Source: Ficedula albicollis (Eukaryota; Chordata; Aves; Passeriformes; Muscicapidae). From it: a stretch of DNA of 64,000 nucleotides. The DNA is taken from positions 8,874,148-8,938,147 of the forward strand of contig NC_021683.1 in NCBI RefSeq assembly GCF_000247815.1, read 5' to 3'. Both the position numbers and the translations under genes were made by a program. Every line of letters begins with the position of its first letter. Within the stretch, counting starts at the first letter, position 1. The notes under the pieces were generated by a model, which was not told where the DNA came from, ran no database searches, and saw nothing but the letters and a program-made list of their open reading frames with translations. Positions 40,445-52,900 of the stretch are shown piece after piece.

Positions 40445-43400
40445 ATCAAAACCAAAAAAGCCCACAAACTGCTGTCACTGGATTAGTCCTACATCTCTGT
40501 AACCATGGCATCATGTAGTAACAACAAGGAAAATCAGCAACAATGGGAAAAAAGCACCCAGCATTTATGACACTCGTGAGGATGAGGCAGAGTTCCTTGA
40601 TCTGGTGAGGATGCACCAGAAAGGATAAGAAAATCTGGTACACTTTGCTAGCCTGGGCATCTGTGAAGCTCAGCTGTGGTGGAAAATGCCACAAAACAAT
40701 GGAATTGCTCCCTTGTGTGTAAGCCTGAGGATAGAGGGTGTATGCCCCCCTGAAACCCTTTGCTGCCATTACAGATTACCTCAAGCCCCACAGGACAGTG
40801 GGGATAGCACCAGTGCCTGCCTGTAGCCAAGAATGGAAATGGCTGCACCATCTCAGCTCTCCATCACTGTGACCTGCTGGTGCTCATCTCTGGGGGCGTG
40901 GCACTGCTACTGCTCACCCTCTGTCTTTCATCTCCATCCTATTTTAGTGCATCCCTTCCTTCTTTCCTCTCTGTGCTCCCTCTCTTTGTGCCACCCTCCC
41001 TGGGTCTGCAGCTGCTGCAGTGGGAAGCCCTCCCTGGTGGCTGTACAGAGCAGAGGACTGTGCTGACATGAGCAGCAAGGCACGAGCTTAATACTGATAC
41101 TTGTACTGATTATTTCTTGGAAAATTATATATATTCACTCTTTTCTGGAATACTTTGTCTGGATTGGAAATATTTCAAGTACCATCTGGGGATTAGGGAG
41201 CTTCTTTTAAACTGCTTTTGTTTTGTTTCTTTTTTTACATCTTTGCAAAAAAAGGAGTAAAAGCCTCCTCCAAAATGTCCTCCGTGGAGGGATTGGGATT
41301 TGGCAGTGTCATGCAGTGATGCCAGTGGATAATGGGATGTGATAACAGTACAGCCTGACTGCCTCCCAGAGCCCCTTTGCAGAAAGGGTCAGACTTCTCC
41401 CACAGACAGATTTGGGGCAGAAGTAACCAGCATCCTCCAACATCCAGCTGGGAGCAAAGCTCAGGCTTGGGGTCTGTTTGTGCTGCCCTGGACTCGCCCA
41501 GCAGCACAGAGCAGAATTGCCAATAAAACCTTGGAACAGAGATTTTCACAGCTGCCTAACGGGTCTAGAAATCTGATTTCTTCTAAAATAAGCAGCCCAG
41601 GCCTGTAGTCACCGTGTCCATCTCAGCAGCAGAGTGCACAGTGGGTCCCTCCACGGCACAGCCAGTTAGTGGGAAAGTGAGAAACCCCAAGAAATCCAAA
41701 TTCTGCCCTTCCTAACTCCTCTCTGTTTTCCCTTCCCCAGCACTACAGTGGCTCTGCCTGCCTGCAGCCATCCCAGCCTCAGGAACAGCCCTGCCTGTAC
41801 AGCACTCTCTGGAGATGCCATTTCTCTTGCAGGCACTCAGCCCATGGTGCATCACAAAAAAATATCCCCAGTGGAATGAACGATGCCAGTAAGACTCTTG
41901 CCTTCCCTCCACCTCCCAGGGCTACTTTCTGCCTTGGCTACGAGCCTGCTGCATCTTTGTGTGGTTAATAAAAATAACCTAAAAGTACTCGGGAGCAGAC
42001 AGAGCAATCCCAGAGACTCCAAACATCTAAGGGGCTTTGTTTCCAAGGCAACATCTTGTCTCCTAGCTGCAAAAGGCCACGGGAATGAAGGCAGCCTATG
42101 GAAAATGAATAGCTAAATGACAACAACAACAAAAAAATCTGCTGGGGAGCATTTCAGAGAGGGAGGGGTGTTCATAGGGGGGCCAGGAAAGAGCGAAGCT
42201 AAACAAGCCAGGAGTAGCTGCACAGAGCATGCAAAGGGACAGGGTGCAATTCATCTCATGAGAAGCTCAGTCCTGCCCCCATTGAAATGCAGAGCACCAC
42301 TTCCACAGACTTAATGGGAGCAGGGGAGCTTGCACAAATCAGCTATTCTTTTCTTTCCCCCCTTTTTTAAGCTGCAGTGTTTGAAGATTGGAGCTAGTTA
42401 AAAATAATCCATTGTCCAAGGCAGAGACTTCCCCGGTCCCAGGAGCTCCCCAGCCAGGGCTGCAGCTCACTATTGATTTTGGCCACCCCAGTTTCCCACT
42501 GCCAGAGCTGCCTCCTCCCTCTACAGCCCGGGGCAGGGAGACAGGCGGGAGGTGTCAGTGCACCAGAGCATCCCTTCAGCTCTTCCAGGAAAGAAACATG
42601 TTTTCACCCATTTTCCAAGGTTTCCAGAGCTGAGCAGTGTGTTACTATCTGTGTGCAATCCAAGCTGTAGTCAGATTTTTCACTATGGATGCAAGGATAG
42701 CAGACTTGGAGCATCAGGCACGGGGAAAGCACAGACCCCTCTGCCCCCCATGTCCCCCCCATGACACCCCTGCCCCTGTCTGATACCACCCTCCCTTGAT
42801 GAGGGCAGGCAGGCAAGTCTGGGGCTCCACCATGGTGCATCTAATGTGCAAGCTGCCCTTAGGTAAGTGACTGCTGCAGTCAAATTCTCCTGGGATCACT
42901 TATGGGATTGATATCAGACGGGGAGGGGGGAGGCTCCCCATGCCAGCCGAGATGCCTGCCTGCAGATGCACTGCTCCTGTCTTTCCTCTTCCTCATGTCT
43001 CATGGGAATGCCTAAAAGCTGAGCATCATGATGCCAAGTGAGCTGCCAGAGCTCTTCCTCTGTCCCAGGAGGAGGCACAGATGCCCTGGGAACATGACAG
43101 GCATTGGGTCAGGAGCTCATAGGAGCTGTGTCTCAGCTCCTCAGCAGCACAACCCGCACGGAGCTCCACCATGCCTGAAGTGGGCTCCCAACACAGCAAG
43201 GGCAGCAGGAGGGGGCCAGGGCATTTCCTGGGGTGGCCAGGAGGGATTGAGGACATTAGGGTGTGTTGGTGCTGGTCTTTGCCCTGGGCTGGAGTCAGCC
43301 TTGGGCTCAAGCTCTCCCTCTCCTTTCCTCAGAGGCTCTTTGGGATGATGAACAACTCAGCCATTGATGCCCTGCCTGATGTTAAAACATTTTATTTAAC

Positions 43401-43534
43401 TAATGTTTTTTCTCTGTACCTTCTCTCAATCAATACCATGTGAACGAGAGGTTCCCAGAGGGAGAGCTGATGGGAAATGCTCACCTCACACTTTTTTTCA
43501 CACCCTCTGCTGTGAGCAGAGCCAATCCATCCAC

Positions 43535-43550
43535 ATGGATGGATGGATGG
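43535..43550. repeat. (ATGG)4 microsatellite
   Basis: Four uninterrupted ATGG units, preceded by a CCATCCAC segment that can pair with them. Confidence 0.9.
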
Positions 43551-45355
43551 CTGCTATTTATTATTCATCTTGGTAAGCGGAGCAGAGCCTCTGTCGGAGC
43601 AAGTTTTGAGATGATGAGGTTTGCTTCTCACTCCTCCTCCTTGAAATGGTTTTAAATTTAGCTTAACTGCAGGGAATTCCTCCGAAATTGCCCTGGAGAA
43701 GCAAGGCTGGAATTTGGTTCCTATAGCTCTGCCCAGAGCTGGAGGGCTGCCATGGGAAGCCTGCCTGCAGGGAAATAGAGCTGGCCTGGCTGCTGCCACC
43801 ACAGTCCCGATGGGCAGTGCTGGTGTGTCACCTCCCTGACTCCTGCAGAGAGCAGGGCAGGAGGCACAGGCTGCTGGAAAAGAGGGGGACAACCAGTCTG
43901 ACCAGTCATTCTGTCCCTCCTCTTCCCAGGTGACATTCCCCCAGTGGGGGAAAACCTGAGCAACAGGGAGTTCCTGGGGATCAAGGATGTACCAGTAGGG
44001 ATGAGATTTGATTTAAGTATGGGGAGAGTATGGGACTTGGATGTCTGTATCAAAACCACTACAGCTATTTTACCTTCTTGTTCCCATTTCATCCTTCTGA
44101 TCACCCACTGAGTGTAATGTGCACTTAATAATTTTCTATCCTAAACTCCTTTGCTGTGTTCCTGGATCATCTTCCACTGCCATAACTTTCATCCCTACAT
44201 GGCTGAACTTCACTTCTACATGAAATGATTCCTACAGATCACACTGATTTGTCACTTGCAAATACTCTTGGACCACTTTCAAAGCATTCACCCCCACTTA
44301 ACCATGACATAAATTGTGTGGCACTCTCTGTACACCTGGCTGCCAAAATAGTTCAAAATATGAATGCAGGAGCTGGGATTTTCCAAGGTACTTGGTATTG
44401 GTCTAACCTGATTCACACTGGGCTTAGCAACAGGGAACAATAAATGTTCCTGAAAATCTCATCGCTTGAACATAATGATAGAGAAAATAGACTTTGCAGG
44501 ACACATTATTATTGGCTTGCTAAAAATCCTCACCTAGATATCTTTAAAAATGCATCTGCTCAGGTCGTTAATGGCATTTGCATGGACAGTCTTGTCATTA
44601 TGTCTGAATGAATAAATAGCATTGATTTATACTATAATAAATTCATAGAGTAAGTTAGAGCTAAAATACAGCCAGCTGGGTGGCTGTATTATACTTCTTT
44701 GGAGTATTTGCTGGCAAATGTCTCATGTTTTGATATTTCAAGAGGACTGAACACCTGTTACCCTTGGTCCTAACATGACCAGGTGATAAGCATCTGTTGA
44801 GCAGTCAGGGCACTCCAACCCCTTCCTAAAACCTTATGCCCCTTCATTTTCTGTGCCACCCTTCTGCTTCAGGTGGCTTAGCTCACTGATTTGGGCTCAA
44901 CAGACACACACACACACTCAGGCTGGCTTCCAGACCCTCAGCCAGGGATAGACAATACACACTTACATGTCCACAGATAAAAACTGTCAAGCTTTCAACT
45001 TGCCCTTGAGCTGATACCTTCAGAGTAATAGGTCAAGCTGGAAATGCATTTCCAACCCATGCCTGCCTACCAGAAGCAAGCTCTCCTTTGCTCCTTGCCG
45101 CTCCTTGTGAGCCACAGCACTCAGTAATGAGGCCATTGATGGAGCAGTGGTATGTTCTTTTGTCCCTGCCAAAACCCTGCTCCCTCCTATTCAACTCAAC
45201 AAGATGTGAAGCCCTGTGTTGTGGTTCTGCCAAGTGTCTTTTCAGCTGCCAAAGGAAAAGGAGCTAATCAAACGAGGAAAAGAGCCCAAGTACCAGGCTC
45301 CATTCCCAGCTCAAAGCCTGTGGATACAATAGCCACCAGCTGGACCAGTGGGCTC

Positions 45356-45444
45356 CGAGCAGCTCCTGTTCTGCCCGTGCTGGGGTGAGAGCCGCGGGCC
45401 CTGCTGCTCCCGGTCCGCATTACTGCTGCCTCAGTTCCCGCCCG
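45356..45444. promoter_or_regulatory. Small CpG cluster in intron 3
   Basis: Eight CpG dinucleotides fall within 89 bp (including GCCGCGGG and CCGGTCCGC), whereas surrounding intron averages well under one per 100 bp. It is too short to be a CpG island by standard length criteria. It could be an enhancer or alternative promoter core. No exon was recognised beside it. Confidence 0.3.
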
Positions 45445-48400
45445 GAAAGCTGCTGCATTGATCCCTCTCAAGGCACACCACAGCCTGTGCTTGTTAGTCC
45501 TTTATTTTTTTTTAAATTCTGTTCCACAATGCCAGCTTCCTATCTCTCCCCTCCTTATTTCCCACACAAGGAGAAAAGCCTCATGCTGTGCCTTTCATGT
45601 CCCTTGGCCTGCCAGTGGACAGCACCTTTTGAAGTCATCTTTTTGGCCTCTGTTTCCAACTCTGCAACTCAAACATAAAAAAATGGGAGGAGACTGTTGG
45701 TTTGCAGTGTCAATATTTGAAACAGTGTATGGGTTGTTCTCCCGTAGCTCTGCTCAGTCAGTGATGCTCACAGACCTGGCTGGGCAGTGCCTGTCAGCTG
45801 GCACTGCTGTGTTGGTTCTGCTGCTGCTCCACATCGAGTCACACCACATGAGGATGGGGTTTTTGGCCGCATCCTGATCTGCTTCTCCACAACATTCTTC
45901 CATCTCTTCATTTTTAGCACTGGCATTAAGTATTTAGAGCATAAAATGACTAATTTGCCTCTGCAGCCGCTATGTTTTGAGGCCATTTGGGAATCGCTGA
46001 AGTTATTTGCCACCTACAGCCCAGTGAGTTTTATAAAGGGATCATATGTTTCCACACTACTTCTTCCTTCCAACTGCTTATTTACCACGGAGCCACCACT
46101 GTGACAATGACTGGGGGGCAGCCTCTGCTGAGGTTAAACGTAGAGGTTATTGAACAGCACACAACGCTTTAGGTTGGGAGGTGAAAATACTGCTTTGCCA
46201 AATGAGTAGCATCAAGTTATCTGTTTCAGCTGGAGCTGCTCCAGTGCTTTTGGCATTTCTAGAGCTGATGGACACTGCAAAGAATATTTAAGGAGACAAA
46301 AAGTAATCTGCATACTTTGGAGGTTGGCCACGGTGTCGCTGTAAATGCCTCTCTACTCTAGTAAAAAATGCCACAGGCCCTTCAAAGGCATGGGCACTCA
46401 GCTGCTCAGGGTCACATCTCGCCTGCCAACACAGGGCCCCTCACATTGAAGGGAGAGGCAGGCTAGCTCTGAGGTGGAGAAGGATGCAGCGTGCTCTGCA
46501 GCCCTGCATCCCTCCTGCCTCACTGGAAAGCCTGCCTGAGCAATCTGTCCTTGGGTGCACTGATCCTGGCTTGGCCAGAGTCGCTGGAGGAGTGGGCAGC
46601 CTTAGCACTGCCATTCCAAATCATCCCAGGCTGGGGATGCCACTGACACAGCGCTCAAGAGACAGGGAACAGTGCCATGGGGCTGAGCTGGTGAGCACAG
46701 TGCTCCCCAGACCCAGACACAGCAAGTACACAGGGGCCTGCTCAGTGTCAGCAATGGTGCTGGAGCCATTTCACACAGGGCTCAGCTTTGACTGCTCATG
46801 CTGAACCTGTCATGGCCACCCTGTACATCACTCAGCTGCAGCACCGAGGTGCTGGGGCTTTGATAGCCTTGCCCTGCTGTGATGTGAAGGTGGCATAGGA
46901 GCTTTCCAGCAGCTCTGCTCCCAGCCTCAACATGGGAGGTGAAGTTGGGGACATGGCACTTGTGGGCCCACGCTCCCTTCCATCACAGCCTTCACACTGC
47001 AGACAGGCCCTCGTCACCTGTTTTGGCTCATTCTTTAGCCCCAGGAAAACCTCTTCTGCTCTCTGGCTGGGATAGGCATGGTCTGGCTGCATCTGTGGTT
47101 AATGCCTGCTGAGGCCCCAAGACATGAGCCTGTGGCCTTTCTCTAGAGGCTTAGCTGAAGGGATCATGGTCTACAGCAGGGAATATTTTGCCAACCCAGT
47201 TTCTGTTTATTGTCATGGGTGTGGTGAGTCTTGCCTTCAACTCACCTGTGAGCTCTGCATGTTGCTCAATTAGGGATAACAAACTCCCAAGGAATGGTGT
47301 TTTGCAGGGAACATCCTGAGCTATGGTGTCAGGCCCTGGTGCCCTCCTCTGTCTGACATCTGCACCCCGGACAAAGCTTTGCTTCTCCATGGGAGTGCTG
47401 CCTCCTCACCTTTGGCCATGCTACCTTCACCTGCCCATCTAAGGCCAAACCAGAGTTTGTGTGATGTGGTGTCTTAACTCCTTTCACTGCACTCCAGCAA
47501 GTTCTCTTTCTCTTCTCCATTTCTATGAGAAGCTATACAAAGCCTGTTCCAGTATTAGGGCCTTGTCAAACAAGTAACACCCATGCATGATTTACCCCAC
47601 CACACTTCCCATCCCACTGCTCCAGGCCAGCCTGATGGCCTCACAACCTCACAAGCTTTTCCATTTTAATGTGAATGGTCCTCATCCCCCAGCTGGGGTA
47701 ATGAACACTGGCAGGAATTTTCTGTGTTCGTAAATATTTCCCTGCTACTGTGAAGAGGCTGTTTTTCCCATTCTTCGTATCAGATGAAGATAGCTGTTCT
47801 GCCAGCTCACCATGTAAATTTAATAGCATTCCAAAACCTCTGTCCTACATAAATATGAATGTATTTCATCCAAGAGGAACCTGTTATTGAAGGAGCTGCA
47901 TTGCTAAATCATTCAGAAGGTTATTGTTTGAAGTACTTGCAGTCAACGGTGTCTTGGCAATTACAGCTCAAAAAGGGAGGGAGGGTGGAGGAAGAGAATG
48001 AGTGGGGATCATGGAAACCTCTTTAAATGAGGGAGCTTATGTACTGAGATCATCAAGGTATAAGCAGGGCATTGCCAACCAGCAGGTCTGGCCCCAGGAG
48101 GATGGGCCAGCTGCAAGCAGCTCTACAAATTATTCACTGGCAATTGCTTTCTTGCTGCTGCCCTGACTTATTTACACTCCAAAAATTTCTGAAGTGTGTT
48201 TATTTAAGAAAGATAAATCCAGAGGCTCTGGAAGGGGAGAAGAGCTTTCCAAAGGAATCAGGCCCTGGCACGACACAATTCATTTCACTCATTAACCCCT
48301 CCTCACAAGGAACACACTAAGTGCTTATTCATTATGCATCATCAGGAAATTCTGATTTGATGGAGACTGAAGGTTAAAAGGCATTTCTGTGCTTTTCCTT

Positions 48401-49869
48401 ACTCCTTATTGTCATGCTGTAAGATGGAAAGATATCATGGAGGTAGGGAAAATTGGGGGAGTGAGAGCCCCTGTACTCTGACACCGAGTGCCACAGTGCA
48501 GATGGGAAAAACTTCACAGTTGCAAAAGGACGTGTGTTCCCCTGACGTGAATGTCTCTTAGTGAATTCAAACATTTCCACTCTCTTTAGTAAATTCCCTA
48601 CTTTCTCTGAACAGTTTGTGTCATCAGTACACAAACCCACCCCAAATCCTCACCTTCAGCCCTGTTAAGAAACAGTTTAGGGTACTGCAAGAACTTGAAG
48701 AAGCCACAAGGTCCAAACAGAGACCTTGTTCAGGCACTACATCTTCCTAAGTTTGTAAACCAGCAGCTGGCAGACCTCATAGTTTCTAAGCTGATTCCAG
48801 TCATTTAATTGATGATGCAACCGTAGATATCTACATCTCTGTCCATTACTTTTTAATGATTAATCTGTTCCTCAAGGAAATGTTTAAAATGAATTTGCTT
48901 TTTTACACCTTCAAGTTGCAAGTGTTATATTTTAAGATGTCAATCTTAAAATCCAATCTGGAGGGCACACGTTTATCTGCCCATAACAAGCTGGATGTAT
49001 ATCACAGGTAGCTATAAGGGATAAAAGCCTTTATATCCTGCAAAAGTGTCCTTTGGGAGCATGTGCCTCACAAAGAGGACCCCCCAGTAGCACTTTGGAG
49101 ATGACCATCATGGCCATTGTTCTCCTGGTTCTGGTGCAAGGCATCTAGGACTGATGCCTGGAGCAGCCCAGGTCTCTTGGGTTACCATGGGATGACAATG
49201 CTGTATCATTTTGCTGTTGATCCAGCTCCAGATAAGAAGTGGTGGTTTTCTTGTTGCTTTGCTCCTCCACGTGATGCTGTTCAGCCCTTTCTAACAGCAA
49301 AGGTTAGGACCCCATCTTGTTTTTACTTGGGTTCAGCTGCATGGATAATTCATATGAAGTGCTCACTCCCAGGGCTGCTGCTGGAAAGGCACCTCTGACA
49401 CCACTGGCCTGGCCCCGCTCTGGTGCCTGAACAACATGTACTTGTTTTATGATGAGTGAAAGATGTCTATCAGAGTTCTGCTCAAAGTTCTGCTGAGCTG
49501 CTCAGGCTTCAGAATTTGTTTTCTGGCAACGGACTTTCACAGTCTAATACTCCTCAAGCATTGCAACAGGATGAAGATATTAAAAAGACAATCTAATTTT
49601 GGTCTCTCTGCTGATAAGTCCAGTGGGAATTCTCACTTACTCAAACTTTAATGTTTTCCTTGTAAATTTCAGTAAAAGCAGTAATTGGTCTGATAATTGA
49701 ATTTTCAGATCATGTGTCAAAGGAATAATGGCATGCACGGGATAAGTAGCAGTCTGCCTCTGGAAGCCCAAACATCTGAAATGGAAAATTCTGCAGAATT
49801 TAGATAAAGATTTGAATATACTGCTGTGGAGCTAAGAATAGACCATATTATTTATATCGCCAAAGGAAG

Positions 49870-49992
49870 CGGCAGAAATCACAGCGATCTTCAGAGCCTG
49901 AAGATGCTCAGACAGTTATGCACAGGAATTGTGCTCACGGAGCTGACGCGGAAAGTCACTGACGTCTCCGCACAGGCTCGCTGCTCCCAGCG
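49870..49992. promoter_or_regulatory. CpG cluster with CRE-like sites
   Basis: Nine CpG dinucleotides fall within 123 bp, including CTGACGCG (from 49943) and a TGACGTCT site at 49960-49967. It sits within a 110-codon + strand frame (49826-50158) that matches nothing I know. A regulatory element is the simpler reading. Confidence 0.3.
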
Positions 49993-52900
49993 GGCCCCAT
50001 GGACCAGGCAGCATTTCATGCAGAAGAGAAATGCCAGGCTTCTCCCTCCTGCAAGACACACTCAGAGTATCTTTCAAGTACCTAGGCAGACAGTGGGGAG
50101 CAACGTGCCCATGGCAGAGATGCTTTGTGCCCCACCAGGTGTAAATCCCCTGCACTGAAGTCTCTGTGTGCTGCGTGGTGTCCCATGTTTCCAGTGGAGA
50201 GACTCATTTCAGAGATTCATTAGTGTTTTCCTGTTGAGTTATTCTCAAGGTCCATTCCTTAATAGGAGCTGATTTCTAACTAGATTGGAGAATAAATGAA
50301 GCAGCTAGTGAGAAAAATTCAAAACATCCTTTCAATTAAAAATAAAATAAAATATAGGCTTCATAGCCATAACAGATGCCTGCATTCCTCTGACGTTCGC
50401 ATACTTTAAGAACTGTGCCCCTCTCTCCTGGGACTGTAACAGCAACACTCAGTTTTTCCTGTACTTCAGATGCTTTCAAGCTTGGAAGCATTTCCAGAAG
50501 TACAATAAATGCCTGCTTTCAGCCCTTGTTTGATTAATCTTTATTTTCTCCCAAGCATGTTTCTTGTCTCTTCACTGACATTTTCCACCTTCTGCAGTTC
50601 ACTATCTCCCAAACTCAAGGTGACCATCTCCAGTCCTGAAAAAGATATAAATGGGGAAAGTCCTGTTTCCTTTCTCTCCCAATTTATGCCTTCAGTGGCT
50701 TTGGTGCAATTGCTTCTGCTCACATTAAAATACAGGAGAGGAGAATGAGAGCCCACTAGGCCACTCCTGCTGGGTCTGTGTGATACCTTCTTCCATCAAG
50801 TGGAGGCTCCAGGGATGTGTGAGATGGAGGTTGGAGCGTGCCCATGGCAGGGGTAGGAGACAGATGCTGGGTGGGAAGCAGGGCTGCAGCCTGCTCCGAG
50901 AGGCTCAGGTGCCAGATGAAGGATCTGCTTTCCTGGGAGGAACAGGCAGTGCCAAGCACATGCTGCATCCAGGACTCTCCCCTGCAGAGGAGGGGAGCAG
51001 GGGCTGTTCTCACACTGCCTACATGAGTGCCACCAGCCTCTTCAAGGAACTGCAGTCAACACTTGCAAAGAAGGTGATCACTCATCGCTCTCATCAGCTT
51101 AGGTGTGGAGGGAGAGATGATGTTCACACTAATTCAGGCTTTTTTTTTCTTCTTTTTGACATGAGATGTCTTATATGGCTTTGCCAATCCTACGTCCGTC
51201 ACAGCCAACTGGATGCTGGGGTTTCTCCTCAGTGCCATGACAAGAACTTACACTGGTTTTTGCAAAACAAATGTGCCAACAGATTTTGGCAGGTATTTCT
51301 CCCCATGCCCTGTTTAGATAGTATTAGGTTCTCTCACTTCAGTGGTATCAAATGTTTGTACTAGAGTAATGGCAAATCATCCTCTTGTGGTTTTTTTCCT
51401 TAAATTTTAATTTTCCTCTCACTTCCATTTATCAGCTAACTATTGGTATTGCTATGTAGCAAAAATTAGGATATTCAAACTGTTCTGCTCAGCTTTTCAC
51501 TGTCAAATATTCCAGCAGAACCACCTTCCCTGAAAATGGTGGATTTTGAAAAATCTTCATTTTTAGACAGAAAATTACTTCCAGGGAAATAAATAAAATT
51601 GGATAGAGTACATGTGCTGGCATTAGCTCAGCTCCTTCCATCTCGGGAAAGGGGAGCTGTTTTAAAATTCAATCACTTGGATGTGCAGGAAAAAATGGCT
51701 CTGATTTGTTTTGATGATTAAAATGTCCAAAAATATCAGTTTCCTGTCCATCATTCAGAGCGTGTTTATGTCAGACAGCAAGATGAAGGAAAGTTTATCC
51801 TTGAAAAGTAACAGAAGAGCAAGTGGCTGGCTACCTCCAGCTGCCAAGGGCCACTTGCCACTGCTGGCCTTGGTGGTCATATCCACACTACAACCAACCA
51901 CTGTGTCAAGGTTAAAGGCTTACAGAGTTGTGAGCACATTCATCAGCAGACACAGAAATCTGTAGGTAACTCCTTATTAATAGCTCCTACTGCTGTAAAT
52001 ACCAGGAATTCTGTGCTAACTGATCAGTCAGACAGGTTTTGCTGACAGCTTTTAAGTAGCAAAAGTGCTGTCACTCTGATGGTGAGCACCCCAAGTAGCA
52101 CTGTGTGGTTTTGCTGTGGGGATGGGAAGCAATCCCTGGCTTCATCCTTTAGCATTACATCGATGATGTTACCTACATGTTACTGGGAAGAAAATATGGT
52201 CCATCTACTACATTTTAAGTGTGAGATGGGCAAAGAGAAGGGGCTCTGTAGTGGTTTAACAATTCACAGCATCCTCAAAGGGTGAGAGCCATGGTGTAGG
52301 ACCAGGGGAGCTCTTGGGCTGTTCCGGTTCCCTGGCCACTGCTGGTACCAGGCATTGTGGGAGGAAAAGAAAGGGTGGTTGTGTAGCTCTGAGATACACA
52401 TGGAGAAGTAGGTGGTTTGCAAGCAGTGACAAAGAAGTGGTGGAGGGAAAGGATGCTCTCAACAGCAAATTACTTTCCAGAGTCATATGTGCATGATCGC
52501 ACTCTGGGCAGCACCAGGGATGTGTCTTTACCCAGAGCCAGCTCTTCCCCCATGCAGTTCACACAGCAGCCATGCTTTTCCAAGAAAATGTCAGGGGAAC
52601 ATCCCGCTGTGATGCCTAAGTTGCATTCCTGGGGAGCCTGGCAGAGATAAGCCCTCCTGAGTTAGTGGCAGCACACACCCAGGGGAGCACTCCTGCATTT
52701 CCATGGGGCACTCGCAGCCAGGCTCAGCGGCTGCCACGCAAGCACACCTGACATGAAGCCAAAGCACTGAACCCACCAGCCAGAGCCCTGCAGGCTCACT
52801 GAAGAAAAAGCAGTGGGACAGGAACAAGTGTTCACAAACTGACAGATGTTTCCAGTAGCAGCAAGTTGAACAGAGAGGGGTGGGATCCAGGAATCGTGTT

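Noticed and set aside
43201..43220. CTCF-like CAGCAGGAGGGGGC string
   Set aside because: It departs from the core consensus, and similar GC-rich strings recur in this window; there is no supporting context.
44908..44920. Short (AC)n run
   Set aside because: Only about six dinucleotides; below a useful microsatellite length.
50780..51364. 194-codon + strand frame
   Set aside because: There is no recognisable domain; the composition changes abruptly along it and opposite-strand frames are also open, as in chance frames.
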